DNA of 64,000 bases, taken from assembly GCF_003945595.2 (NCBI RefSeq), contig NW_024104315.1:1054001-1118000 (forward strand), given 5' to 3'. This DNA comes from Pipra filicauda (taxonomy: Eukaryota > Chordata > Aves > Passeriformes > Pipridae). Shown here in pieces: positions 23,757 to 34,620 of this stretch. The first letter of the stretch is position 1; each line of letters starts with the position of its first letter. The translations under genes were made by a program, and so were the position numbers. The notes beneath the pieces were generated by a model. The model saw only the letters and a program-made list of their open reading frames with translations. It did not search any database and was not told the DNA's origin.

Positions 23757-26700
23757 GCTATAAATTTTCATTGCTTTCAAGCTGACAGAAATAAAAACAA
23801 AGACAAAGCTTGGAAGAGCTGTACAAAAATCCATGTCTAGATGCACATCTCCTCCTCACCCCCTCCACCCCCCTGGCAGGGTAATGTATGGCTCTCACTG
23901 ACTCCTTTGCTGTATCTCCATGTACAAGTAAATGAATTCTCTGCTGGTCTTATGTCAATGTTTCCTAATGAGAGCTTTGTTTGAGTTTCTCTTTTCAAGT
24001 ATGTGCAGAATAATGGATAGACCACAGTGAAATACGTCCCTCGTGCTCTTTGATGGAAATCATAAACTCTGACTACACAGCTCCAGTGATTTGCAGCCCT
24101 TCCAAAATGCAAAGCAGGATTCATTCTGTGCAAGACTGCTGCAGCTCTCCTCTGTTTTTACCTTTAAAATGCAATGTATAGATTTACACACATTTGATAT
24201 AAATGAAATGTATATATAAGTATTTCGCTTGGCCACGCAGTTATGCAAAAGGCAATGTTAATCATTTATCTGTGGCATTCACACAAGCTTAATGAAAGCT
24301 CTAGTCCCATAAGTAGGAGAATTAATAATTTTGGATCTGAAGAGCACTGGTTTTAAGTCTTTAAAAGGATTTATTTCTTACAACATAATGAAAGCCTGCT
24401 CATCTAAACTAATCATGGACAAAAGCTAAGCTTCATGAATAATATTTATATTTTTTGACAAACATCTAATGAACATACAGAAATTAGATTTTCCAAGTTC
24501 CTGAGAAGGATCATGATTTTGATAATATTGATAATAAACACAGAGAACCACTGCAGGAGGATTCCCATTATTACAACTGGACACTGAAGAACAAAAAATA
24601 GCCAACAGAGCTCTAAGCAACTGAAAATCTATGAGTGTTCCAACATTGTCAGCCTACCCAAACTTTCCAAGTTCACATTTTGTATCAGAATTAGTTCCTT
24701 GGTAGATCTTATTGTGCAATTTATCTTGCAGAATAACTAGGACAGGTGCGAGCATCAGGTGTCTGTAAAAGCCTGCCATCAAAAATCAAGCCCCTATAAT
24801 TTGTCTTTACATTTCCTCACCCTTATTTATCGTGCTATACCAAGCCCACTCCATGGAATTTACACTCAGATAAGGGCACTTCTCATCTCTAGATATTCTC
24901 CACTCTAATTTCACACAGGGTTCAAGAAGAAGGGAGCAGGAGAATTAAGAAGGGCGGGTGGAGAAGACAAAAAGGAAATGGAAGGGGGAAGAACATTCAA
25001 ATATATTTAATCCAACTCTCTGGAAATCAAACATAGTTTTGTGATTTTGGTAGGCTGTGAGCAGGCTCTTACTCATCAAAAACTTGTGTGCAGGTGTTTG
25101 CACAACAGAGCCTTTTGTTGGTATTTTAGTAGCTAAGACAAATAGAAGTTATTTGAAGCATTGCCTGCTTCCCACAAGAAGAGGTTGACTTCAAATACAC
25201 ATTTTTACACAGATATGCAATGAAAAATCACGTTTTATGCAGTAACTTCAAGGTATTCTATACCCAGGCCTGAGTCTGTGTGTATAAATGTGTAACTATG
25301 CAAGTGAAAAAAAAATAATCAAGTATGAAAGTAATGGGAATTAAATCAAACAACTGAGATAAAATTGTATTCCTAATTCCTTCACTCTCAGTTTGTGACT
25401 GCATTTGATGAAGTGTCTCTGTATTTATTTATCTGAAACCCTAATAACAAGGGTTTGGGACATTCAGTGTCTTAAATTTACTAAAGGGCTACATGTGTGC
25501 ATGCAGAGAAGATGAATCTTACTTAATTGCAGCCCTCTTTTTAGTTATTAAAGTGAAAGGAAAGTTTGGATAATTCTATTCTCTTCCAAGCATTGTTGGG
25601 AGCCCACATCAAAGGTGTGTCCAATGTCATTAGAAGGATGGAAAACATCAAGGAACACATTTGTACTGAAACATAAAAACATAACTTCAAAAGAATACTT
25701 CCTCTCCAGAGATGTTTATTAAATGTTATCCTTTACTCCAGAACAATCTTTCTCCCTATCCAAACACTTCCAAAGGAATCTGCCAGGCAGTTCATCACAT
25801 CCCTGCCCTGGTTCCACTCTGCTCTGCTCCCACAATTATGCAGATCTAAACACAATGTTTTCCTGAAAGCTGTGGCTGTCAAAGACTGCAGAAAACACCC
25901 TTATTTTTGCCTCCTCCCTGACAATTTATGTGGCATTTCAAAGTTTATGTCTCCCAATGTTTGTCGACCTTTTTTTCCTGCTCTTGACAAAGTGTCACAC
26001 AGCACTTTGTCTTCATGCCTGGATCACCCAGTGACCTGCTTGGGCTGTGGTAATTTATCCTGATCATACAAATAAGGATAATGAGAAGTGTAGAAAACAG
26101 AGATTTCTGCTTTAAATTCAGCGAGTCAGTTCTTAGGAGCAGCGCTACTCTACTTGCCCGCTCTACTTTTTATTAATAAAATAAACATTTTCTGTGTTCA
26201 TGCTAATTTACACAAATCTCTCCCCAAATGATATGCCAAGGCTTTTAAAATATTAAACACTGCAAATATTCAGAGCAAATTCTGTCTTCTGTATGGTATT
26301 TTTGACTGTGTAACAGCAGAATGTGATACGAAGTGACTTATGAGTCAGATAAAATTCCTTTATTTGTATTTCTTCTCGGTTTTCTCCAAAAGAAACAAAT
26401 CATTTATGACTATTAACAAAGGGTGGATAACACAGTCAATCAGATTGAGCCTTCAGGCTTCTGAAAACTGTTTAGTTTTGCAGCTGGAAAGCAGACAGCT
26501 GCTTTTGTTGATTTGTTGAGAAACTACAGGAGCTGGGGGAAAAAAAAAAAAAGAGGAGTCCCAGCACTGAAAATAAGATCCCATTTTGGTTATCATTTTA
26601 GTAGATTAATGTTGCTTGTGGCATTTCTGTCTCTTCTACACTTTATAGATTTATGAAATCTTGTTTCTTATGGCAACCACAGCTGATGAGTGTGGGATCA

Positions 26701-28524
26701 TTATTCATACTTCGCTGCAATCCGATGGGGGTTTTTAGCTGATTTTTAAATGGGCTTTAATTCACTTGATTTCATGCACAACAACGGTTCAGACAGCAGG
26801 GGGTAAATTTTCAAGGTGGTGAGTGGGAGGTGCAGTGCAAGCACAAATCCTGTTATTTGTTAATAGGATTTGTCTGCGTCCCTCTGTTTATTGCTTTGAG
26901 AAGGCCTCGCTGGCCCTCAGTCCCAGAATAATCCCGTTGGCACCATCAGCTCCAAACAGACCTGGGCAGTGTCTGGTCCGTGTGTGGCACATATGGGATG
27001 GAACAGGTCCCAAGCAGGACACGACCTTGGGATTAAACTCCCAAGTGACCAAGGGCTTCCTTGATTCTCTGATTTACTCTGCTGACCCCACTCTTCATGC
27101 TTTTATCAGGGAATTTATCAGCATTACAGGCAAAGAGGTGGCTAAAAGGTCTCCCCCTTAAAGGATGATTTTCTAATTATTCCTACCGTGTTCTTAAAAG
27201 TTTGGGGGGATGTGAGACAAAATGGTAAGAGCTACACTAATACAAAGATGTTTTTCACAATATGTCATCTAAATAAGTGCCAAAGAGAACATCACAGAAC
27301 TACCATATAGAACATTCACAAAATGAGCTTTTCTCCCACTAGTTGCACTTCCATTGACCACTACAGCTCAGTAAATTCACTTTTTTTACCATTTTTATCC
27401 CCATCAGCAGGTTTTACAGATCCTGAGCATGGAAATACTTGTTTTCCTGCTCCTTTGGACAGGACCACTCCCCTCAAAGGCACACAGATGGTGGTTTGTC
27501 TGCTCTCTTGCACTCCCACCTCCCACTGGTGTGCTCTGGGAGTGGAAATCATGCAGTAATATGTATTTTTGACCAGTTCTGAGTTCTTCAGATTCAGAGT
27601 AAATGGTCTTTCTTCTGTCTTTCCTGTCCTTGCACGTAATTAAATATTATAGAACAACTCCTTCCCTCCTCAGAAAGTCATAGAAAAGGGCAACTTTATA
27701 TTAAACTGAGATTCACAAGTTTAAATACTTTCTGGTACTTTTCTCCTGCCCAGTATGACGCTGATCTTTTTTTCTAATTAAAAGGAAAAGATGTATCTTT
27801 TCAATGTTTAGTTCCTATTCTGTTCTCATCTTGCTGCATTTTTGAAAAAAGAAATCATGTCAGACCTTGGTGCCGTACTGCCAAAAAATAAAAAATCATA
27901 TTTAAATCAAATTAATGACTCACACTTCCCATTTTGTGCATTTTCTTCCATTACTCTTGGTCCATTGGTTCATCCATTTTTAAAAGGTTTAATTTCCTGT
28001 TGGATCATTGACTGAATTTGTAACAGGTTCTCTTTCCATTGTGAGCTTATGAGGCAAACAGCATTATGTTTGCCAGCACAGAGGAGTGTGTTCACTAAAG
28101 GCAGGAGCTTTTTTTTTTAATGGAAGAGGTGCTAACAAATAATTTTCACCTGCAAGTAAAATGAAATAATTATTACTTTGGACGTCAAAGTTATACCAAA
28201 GCTTTTCACAAAACTCCTCCCTCCTCATAGGTACTGCCCCTGTGGTACCACAGCATTTCCAGCAGTGCTGGGTATAGAAAATCAGGCTGATTTCGTATGT
28301 GAAGTGCTGGAAGTGTTTCTTGTAGTTGTTTATGGCCTCTGCCACATGCTGCTCTTAAGTGACTGGTTTAAGATGCTACCACAGTGTGAGCTGGGCCTTC
28401 CAGGGAAATCAGGGCTAATTTCTCCCTTCAGTTCTCTGTTGTCACAGACCTTCCCCCTACTTCTTCTTAAGTTGATAATGCACTTCAGAGGTGATGTCAT
28501 ACCTAGGCTTTTTGTGGTTTTAAA
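23757..28524. other. Unique AT-rich non-coding block
   Basis: About 4.8 kb with no recognised gene or interspersed repeat. It contains a purine-rich stretch at 24924..24993 and a poly(A) at about 26540..26552. A CpG-retaining segment is listed separately. The open frames at 23837..24133 (-), 26823..27161 (+) and 27323..27559 (+) show no domain or splice structure. Confidence 0.5.
26130..26790. promoter_or_regulatory. Candidate conserved non-coding element C
   Basis: The segment is repeat-free. It carries scattered CpGs (agcgctac, gcccgctc, atacgaag, tctcggtt, ttcgctgc, tccgatgg, aacggttc) and dense AT-rich homeodomain-type sites (taatt, attaataaa). A perfect TGAGTCA AP-1 site starts at 26341. 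The surroundings have very few CpGs. The regulatory call is inference from composition. No target gene can be named. Confidence 0.2.
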
Positions 28525-28749
28525 CACAGAATCACAGAATATCCCAAGCTGGAAGAGATTCATAAGGATCATCCAGTCCAACCCTCAGCCCTGCACAGGC
28601 CCATCCCCAAGAGTCCCACCCTGTGCCCCAGAGGATCATCCAAACCCTCCTGGAGCTCTGGCAGCCTTGGGGCTGTGCCCACTGCCCTGGGGAGCCTGGG
28701 CAGAGCCAACCACCCTCTGGGGGAAGAACCTTTTCCTGAGATCCAAAAG
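28525..28749 (-). mobile_element. CR1 LINE 3' fragment, left arm of an inverted pair
   Basis: The plus strand reads 'cacagaatcacagaatatcc', 'aagctggaagagattcataa', 'ggatcatccagtccaaccct', 'tcctggagctctggcagcct' and 'ctctgggggaagaacctttt'. The orientation is minus. It belongs to the same subfamily as the plus-strand copy at 29217..29516. The two share the segment around 'ctctggcagccttggggctg' in opposite orientation. Open frames crossing it, including the longest in the window, are not supported as genes. Confidence 0.93.
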
Positions 28750-29216
28750 TCGTGCACTGCTATGCACTAAGAGCTTTAAATATTCCGGGGGACAAGGTCT
28801 GATTTTCAAGGCCACTGAAATAAGAGTCAGAAGATTACCTCTTTGCAATGCTACAGGTAGCAGAATATCAAATAGCCCAGAAAGCAACGTGCCAGGTGAA
28901 GACAAGGCAATAAAGTATTGCTCTAGACCACAGATATCATCTGAATGATGATCCTTATTTAGGGGAAATAAGGACAGAGCTTCTGCTGAGGATGTGTGAA
29001 GACTTACCAACTACATTTTAAAAGTAATTCTAAACCTGAGATGGACTTCACTTCCTCTGCATGGCCTGGAACAAGCTAAGGATGGGCAGCTCAGATAAAC
29101 TACCTACAACAGCATCCTCCTCCTGTGTCACAGCGACTCACTTGGGACAATGAACTGGCCGTGACCTGAAGGACTTTCCTAACAAAGGGCACAAGCAAAT
29201 GATGGGACATCATTTG

Positions 29217-29516
29217 CTGAAAGGAGACAAGGGCTCCCAGTAGAAAAAGGGACACTTCTGAGGGAACAGCATGAAGCTGTGCCAGGGCAGGGTCAGGTTG
29301 GATCTCAGGGAAAGGTTCTTCCCCCAGAGGGTGGTTGGCACTGACCAGGCTCCCCAGGGCAGTGGGCACAGCCCAAGGCTGCCAGAGCTCCAGGAGGGTT
29401 TGGACAACGCTCTGAGGGACAGGATGGGATTGTTGGGGTGTCTGTGAAGGGCCAGGCATTGGATTTGATGATCCCCGTGGGCCCCTTCCAACTCAGCATA
29501 TTTTATGATTCTATGC
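29217..29516 (+). mobile_element. CR1 LINE 3' fragment, right arm of an inverted pair
   Basis: Plus-strand CR1 with 'gaagctgtgccagggcaggg', 'tcaggttggatctcagggaa', 'aggttcttcccccagagggt', 'ggctgccagagctccaggag', and the tail 'ccttccaactcagcatattt' followed by tatgattctatg. About 300 bp remain, including the intact 3' octamer end. It is the same subfamily as 28525..28749 but opposite in orientation. The 119-, 93- and 64-codon minus-strand frames over it are artefacts. Confidence 0.95.
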
Positions 29517-32500
29517 CACGACAGCTTTTCCAGGTGCTGATTCTTGGAGAGGGAGCAATGGAGTGAAAGCCAGGTAGCTGTGTCAGAGTTTTAATACATG
29601 TTACTGCTTCAGTACTTTTTGAAGCCATTGAGAGCTGCTGTCAGACTACTTTCACAAGAGCATTAAGAGAAAATCAGAAGGGTTTTCACAAGAGCGTTAA
29701 GGATCACACAGGATCACACCCTGGGAAAGGTGGGAAAGTCAATCCAAGATGATGATCTATCACCTTGTCAAAGTTATTTGTTTATATTTGTAGCAATATG
29801 GTAAACAATGTAAGTCTAAACTCAAAGCACAGATGAGGCAAATTTATCTATATATGGAGAGCTAAACCAGGGTAACACAACACCAATATCTGGGGGGTTT
29901 ATACACATTGAAATGTCTCAATTGTTTAGGCAGCTCACAAGCTATTCTTGTCCAAGGTAGCTCTGGAATGCAGGAAATCCAGATGATCTGCAATATTTCA
30001 TCATTTAAGGCAAGAAAATGCACACAAAAAGGTTCATAACATGCCTCTCTATTCTACACTAATCAGAAATGTGATTTTGGTAATAACAGCTTTCAGCCCA
30101 GAATTGCAGCATGTGTCAGACACTATGCATTGAGCTTCGAGAAGAATGAGGTAAATGACATATGGATGCTTAATAAAATCTTGGAGAAGTCACAGCCACA
30201 GTCAGCAGATCAACACTTTCACAAGAAGCTGTTCCCAGTGGGATCACCTCCTCCCGATGGCTGAGAAAACACTTCAAGCCGTGACAAGGAGGAGGAAAAT
30301 GAAGAATAGAAAAGTTTGTATCCTACAGCATTTTAACAACAAAATCCACTGGACTTCCTCTGTCAGCACGGGTTGTTTCAGGCATGGAAAAGATGCAACT
30401 TTGTACCTGCAGAAGTGAAAGGTTTATATAAGGAACACACAGGTGAATGTTCCCACACACCATTTGGACTTTTGGGATTATCTCTGCAACCTTTGCAGCT
30501 CTTGAGCACTTGCCTTGTGCAAGAGCTCAGAAATATCTCCTGTTTCACACAGCTCATGTGCTGGTCGAGTATCCAGCAGCAGGATGAAGATGCCAAGGTT
30601 CTGAATATTCAGAATCCTGCTCTGTGGCAGGAAGCAAAATAACTGGTACTTGCTGATTTGACACCACCAGGTTGCCCTGAAAGCAGCTGCAGACACCACA
30701 CGTTCCATAAAACAGATGGAATAACAGCTCACAGCCTGTCCTGACATCCCTTCCTGGTAGCCCAGGAAGTGTCCTCTGCCTCCAGCAAGAGGAAGGTTTT
30801 TGTCAAAGGAAATTGTGTCTTCCAAGAGCTCTCAGAGTGTGCCTGGGTCCAGCCCCCTGAGCAAAGGCCTCCAGCAGCAGCAAGTCTGCAGTGACAACCA
30901 CCTTCATTTTAAGGACAAACTGAACCATAAAAAATGACAATAATTATTTATAATTATTATGCAAAAAGTAAGAGGAAGAGGTAGGTTTTGCTGTTGGATC
31001 AGTCACTTCATCACAGCAGGATTTAAATCAGTGAAACCCAGGCTGTATTTCTGCCCTCAGTGGCCAAAATCACAAACATCAGGACTGCAAATATTAAAGA
31101 TGATTCATATTTATGCACATATTTGCATAATATTTTTCATACTCTTATTCCTGGCTCTCTTGAAATCTGTACTGTTTCTCATGGCAGTTAGGAAAGGGAA
31201 GGGAATACATTACAAAGGCTTACAAATATGATTTTAATTTAACACTGGATCAAATATCCATTCATTTAGTTGAACACTGACTGCAAAATGGTGATAAAGA
31301 CATTCGTGTAAAGTCTAATATTCCTGCAGTGTGAGAATCTTGAATCCATGCTCTTTATTAGATGACTTTAAATAAAACACTGAACAACTGCAAAGAAAAG
31401 ATACTTGGAGAAAAAATAGGGGAAAATGTAGAACAAATTATTAAAAATATAAACACATATTTTGCACTGAGGAGAAAAAGAGGAAGACAGTCACGCCCTG
31501 TATTACTCACAAATCCTTAAAGCCCCTCAAAATTAGGGGCACAAAAGGCAAAAATCCTGTGAGTGTGACTCATATATATGAAAAATTAAAGTACACAGAT
31601 TAATATTTTCTTACACTGTCAATACTTTAAGGACTTTGACACTTTAACATAACATACTAATGCCAAAGTCCAGCTAAAAGTACTATTTCAATGTGAAACT
31701 CTTTTTTCTCTAAATTTATAAATTATCTTCTTACTTTCATGAGTAATGTTTGGTTTCCAAAGAGCTAGAACAGCATTTACATTGAGCCTCCCTTCTTGCC
31801 TTTAAAATATTATTTTAGAATCTGCATATTTTTAAAACAAAGTTTTTGCCACCAACAGGTTCTTTTATCTTGTTACGAACACAAAAGCTGATTTTTAAGA
31901 AAAGCTTCAATTGTTCTTTTGCCCCCTATGTAGGATTTCTTTTCAGGTTTGCTCTGGTTTGACTTACATCAGCCATACTTTCCCTGAAATTATAATTTAA
32001 TACATGCAACCATAATGAGTATCTTGGTAAAAATCCAGGGGTTTATCCAAACAGTCAGGGAATACATGGGAAGTTTCCTGCTTTTTAAGGAAATATTAAG
32101 ATTGCACTGCTGTCAGGGTGCACACCATGTGAGTCTTAGTGTTTCAGACCATTAATATCAGCCTCTCACCTTCTTTGAAACCTCAAGGTGGGAATTGTGG
32201 TGCTTGAAAAGTTAGTTCACATTTGCAATATACAGGTACTGCAAATAAAATAATTTATCTGTCCACTTGTTATGCTCCAAGGAGGGTTTTAGGCAGAGTA
32301 AAAGCTCCACATGGGTGAGCCAGGACTAATTAGACCCTCCTCCCACCGGTGCCACATCCTTGAGAGCTTTGAAGTGAGGAATCACCATCAGACACCAAGA
32401 CAGTTCCACCCTCCCTTTCCATAGCTTTTCCATCAGCAGGACACACTCGCTGAACAGGGAGCTAGAAAGGGGCAGGGGGTAAAACCCAATGCCCTCCTGG

Positions 32501-32585
32501 AAGGCTGGAGGCTCTCCAGGGCTCACTCCCAGCTGCTGTTTCCAAGGAAAACCACCCACATCTGTGGAAGTCGTCTCCAAAAGTT
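29517..32585. other. Unique non-coding block
   Basis: No gene or recognised interspersed repeat. It holds a small direct duplication at 29650..29702. A slightly GC-richer patch lies at 30470..30860, with overlapping frames on both strands (115 codons at 30478..30825 on -, 89 at 30373..30642 on +). Neither resembles a known protein. 32300..32560 is GC-richer than its surroundings and unassigned. Confidence 0.5.
29650..29702 (+). repeat. Short direct duplication
   Basis: tttcacaagagcattaag at 29650 recurs as tttcacaagagcgttaag at 29684, a 34-bp period with one difference. It is followed at once by a doubled ggatcacac motif. Confidence 0.8.
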
Positions 32586-32752
32586 GTGCCAGGGGAGATT
32601 TTGCTTGGACATCGGGAAAATCCTGACAGCACTGAAAGAGTGGTCAGGGTATGGAACGGGCTGCCCGGGGAAGTGATGGAATCACCAGCCCTGGAAGTGC
32701 TTAAAGGAGTGTGGATGTGGCACCTGGGGCCAGGGTTTAGTGCTGGGTTAAC
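32586..32752 (+). mobile_element. CR1 LINE fragment lacking its 3' tail
   Basis: Plus-strand sequence reads 'tgccaggggagattttgctt', 'ggtatggaacgggctgcccg', 'aatcaccagccctggaagtg', and 'gtggatgtggcacctggggc', ending 'tttagtgctgggttaacagtt'. This corresponds to the CR1 region just upstream of the tail. The expected tail, with 'ttttccaacc' and the octamers, is missing, so the copy is broken at both ends. The open frames at 32586..32789 and 32462..32803 are repeat artefacts. Confidence 0.82.
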
Positions 32753-33483
32753 AGTTGCCCTCCAGGCACCTTTGCTCCTCCCTGGCTGAAGGGGAGGCAT
32801 CATTCACTCAGCTCATTCTTCCCCCCAGATGTCACTGCCCTTCAGGGTTTCTGCCAAATTCATCTCCACGTTCATATGGAATAACTGAGAAATGCAGGTT
32901 CCTACAAGTGGTGAAACTCCCTTTTATTTTAGAGCTTTATAAGCTCTATGCATTAAGTCCCACTATAGCTACATTTTGAGGCCTTTAAATGGATTTAAGG
33001 CGAGGGATGTTTCTCACACTTCTTCGTTACATAGGCTTGAATTTAACCTTTAGGTGGCTACTGAATTTAATCCATTTTATCCTTATTTTCAGAACTCTAG
33101 AGTTCCTAACTAGGAGTTTTGTAGACAGAGCAGATGGTGCTGTCTTTTCCTTCAAGGACAGAAAAAAATATTGCAGTCAGATCCGGACTCCTTAAGTTAA
33201 ATGGAATATGTGGGACCTCCCTATAGGACAGAACAGCAGAGCTGCTCCTGCCTGCCTGTTGGAAATGCTCTGGGTTCTCAGCTCTGATGATAATGAAGAA
33301 TTATGTTATATAAATAATGAAGAATTATAGTGCTTATTCGTGCAGCTCATGGGGAAAAACCTCAGAGCATATCAGGGACAAAAATTATTTCATCTCGAGC
33401 ACAAAGCAGAGGAAGAGAAGTGCAAAAAATATTTCAGACCGGGGTGAGGAAGCTCTTTTCACCTGCAGACAAGTTTAAAACTC
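32753..33483. other. Unique non-coding block
   Basis: Nothing gene-like is seen. A motif close to aataatgaagaattat is duplicated at 33289..33304 and 33313..33328. The open frames 32989..33195 and 33330..33515 (+) have no recognisable content, and the latter runs into CR1. Confidence 0.5.
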
Positions 33484-33716
33484 GGAGATTTAGATTAGAT
33501 ATTAGGAAAAGTTAATGGCTGGGAGGGTGGGGAGGCCCTGGCACAGGTTGCCCAGAGAAGCTGTGGCTGCTCCATCCCTGGAAGTGTCCAAGGCCAGGTT
33601 GGACGGGGCTTGGAGCAACCTGGGCTAGTGGAAGGTGTCCCTGCCCATGGCAGGGGGTGGCACTGGATGGGCTTTGAGGTCCCTTCCAGCCCAAACCATT
33701 CTGGGATTCTGTGATT
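33484..33716 (+). mobile_element. CR1 LINE 3' fragment, about 230 bp
   Basis: Plus-strand CR1 that begins 'ggagatttagattagatatt', then runs 'ggggaggccctggcacaggt', 'ccaaggccaggttggacggg', 'caacctgggctagtggaagg', and 'ccttccagcccaaaccattc', ending with tgggattctgtgatt. The 3' end is complete. A small deletion follows 'attaggaaaag', where most copies continue with a longer T-rich stretch. The 60-codon frame at 33512..33694 (-) is a repeat artefact. Confidence 0.95.
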
Positions 33717-34439
33717 TTATTAGAACTGTTGAGTAAAAAATTAAAATAGCCTAAAGATAAGAGGAAACTTACACCAAAAGTGGTTTAAATAATTAGAACT
33801 TATTGGATTTACTTGTACGTATGAATGAGCGCCTATGAGGTTTTTCTGAGCTCCATGTAGGAATCAAGTGATATATAGGAATCAGGGCTTGTGGAATAAG
33901 GCTATTTTTTAGGTTTACTTTCTTCAGTGCTGCAGTAAAGTTACAATTGTCTTCTTGGTTTCCAGCACAAGCTTTTTCAGTAGATATTTTTTTAAGTTCT
34001 ACATGTTTTTGGCACAAAGGATTGCACTAAAACCCAACAGGACTTCATAAATTTGGCCCCAATACTGTTATATGGAATAAGGAATACAGAATTGGTAATT
34101 TTCCATTATCCAGAAATCATGCTGACAGATATTTAGTAGAAGAGATATTTTAATGCATAACTCCCTGAGTTAATATATCTTTAGGCAGTTTTAAGCCCCT
34201 GGTGATTCACTGTGCTCACCTGCCTCATTGATTTGTCCTTACTGTGCCCCAATGAAACACACACATCACTGGGGGGAAATACAGAGCTCTACATTTATGA
34301 AAAAGAGAGAAAAAAAAAGTAATTTCAAAATCTTGAAGCATATATGAAATTTTTGTTCGAAAAGTAAAATACTATAAATATAACCAAGCACTCAATAAAT
34401 AAAAGGGAGGGTTTTATTTTCAGATATAAGGCTGTGTAA

Positions 34440-34620
34440 AACTTTTGCAATTACCCGGCTGCAAAAATTACTGACAAGTGAAATGAAGTTCTCGCAGAAT
34501 CGATCAGATTTTTATTGGAAATCAGATGTAAACACAGTCTCCCGTTATCTGCCTCAATTTGAAACATATCATGTGGAATTCGAGCTTTGCAAGCATAGAA
34601 AGAGTGGAAATCGTAGGAAT
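34440..34620. promoter_or_regulatory. Candidate conserved non-coding element D
   Basis: Six CpGs in 180 bp (acccggc, tctcgca, aatcgatc, cccgtta, attcgag, atcgtag) stand in a very AT-rich, CpG-poor setting. The block also holds a forkhead-like gtaaaca, a GATA-type ttatctg and a cgatcagatt patch. It is the most enhancer-like short block in the window by eye. No repeat and no open frame explains it. The role is inference. Confidence 0.3.
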
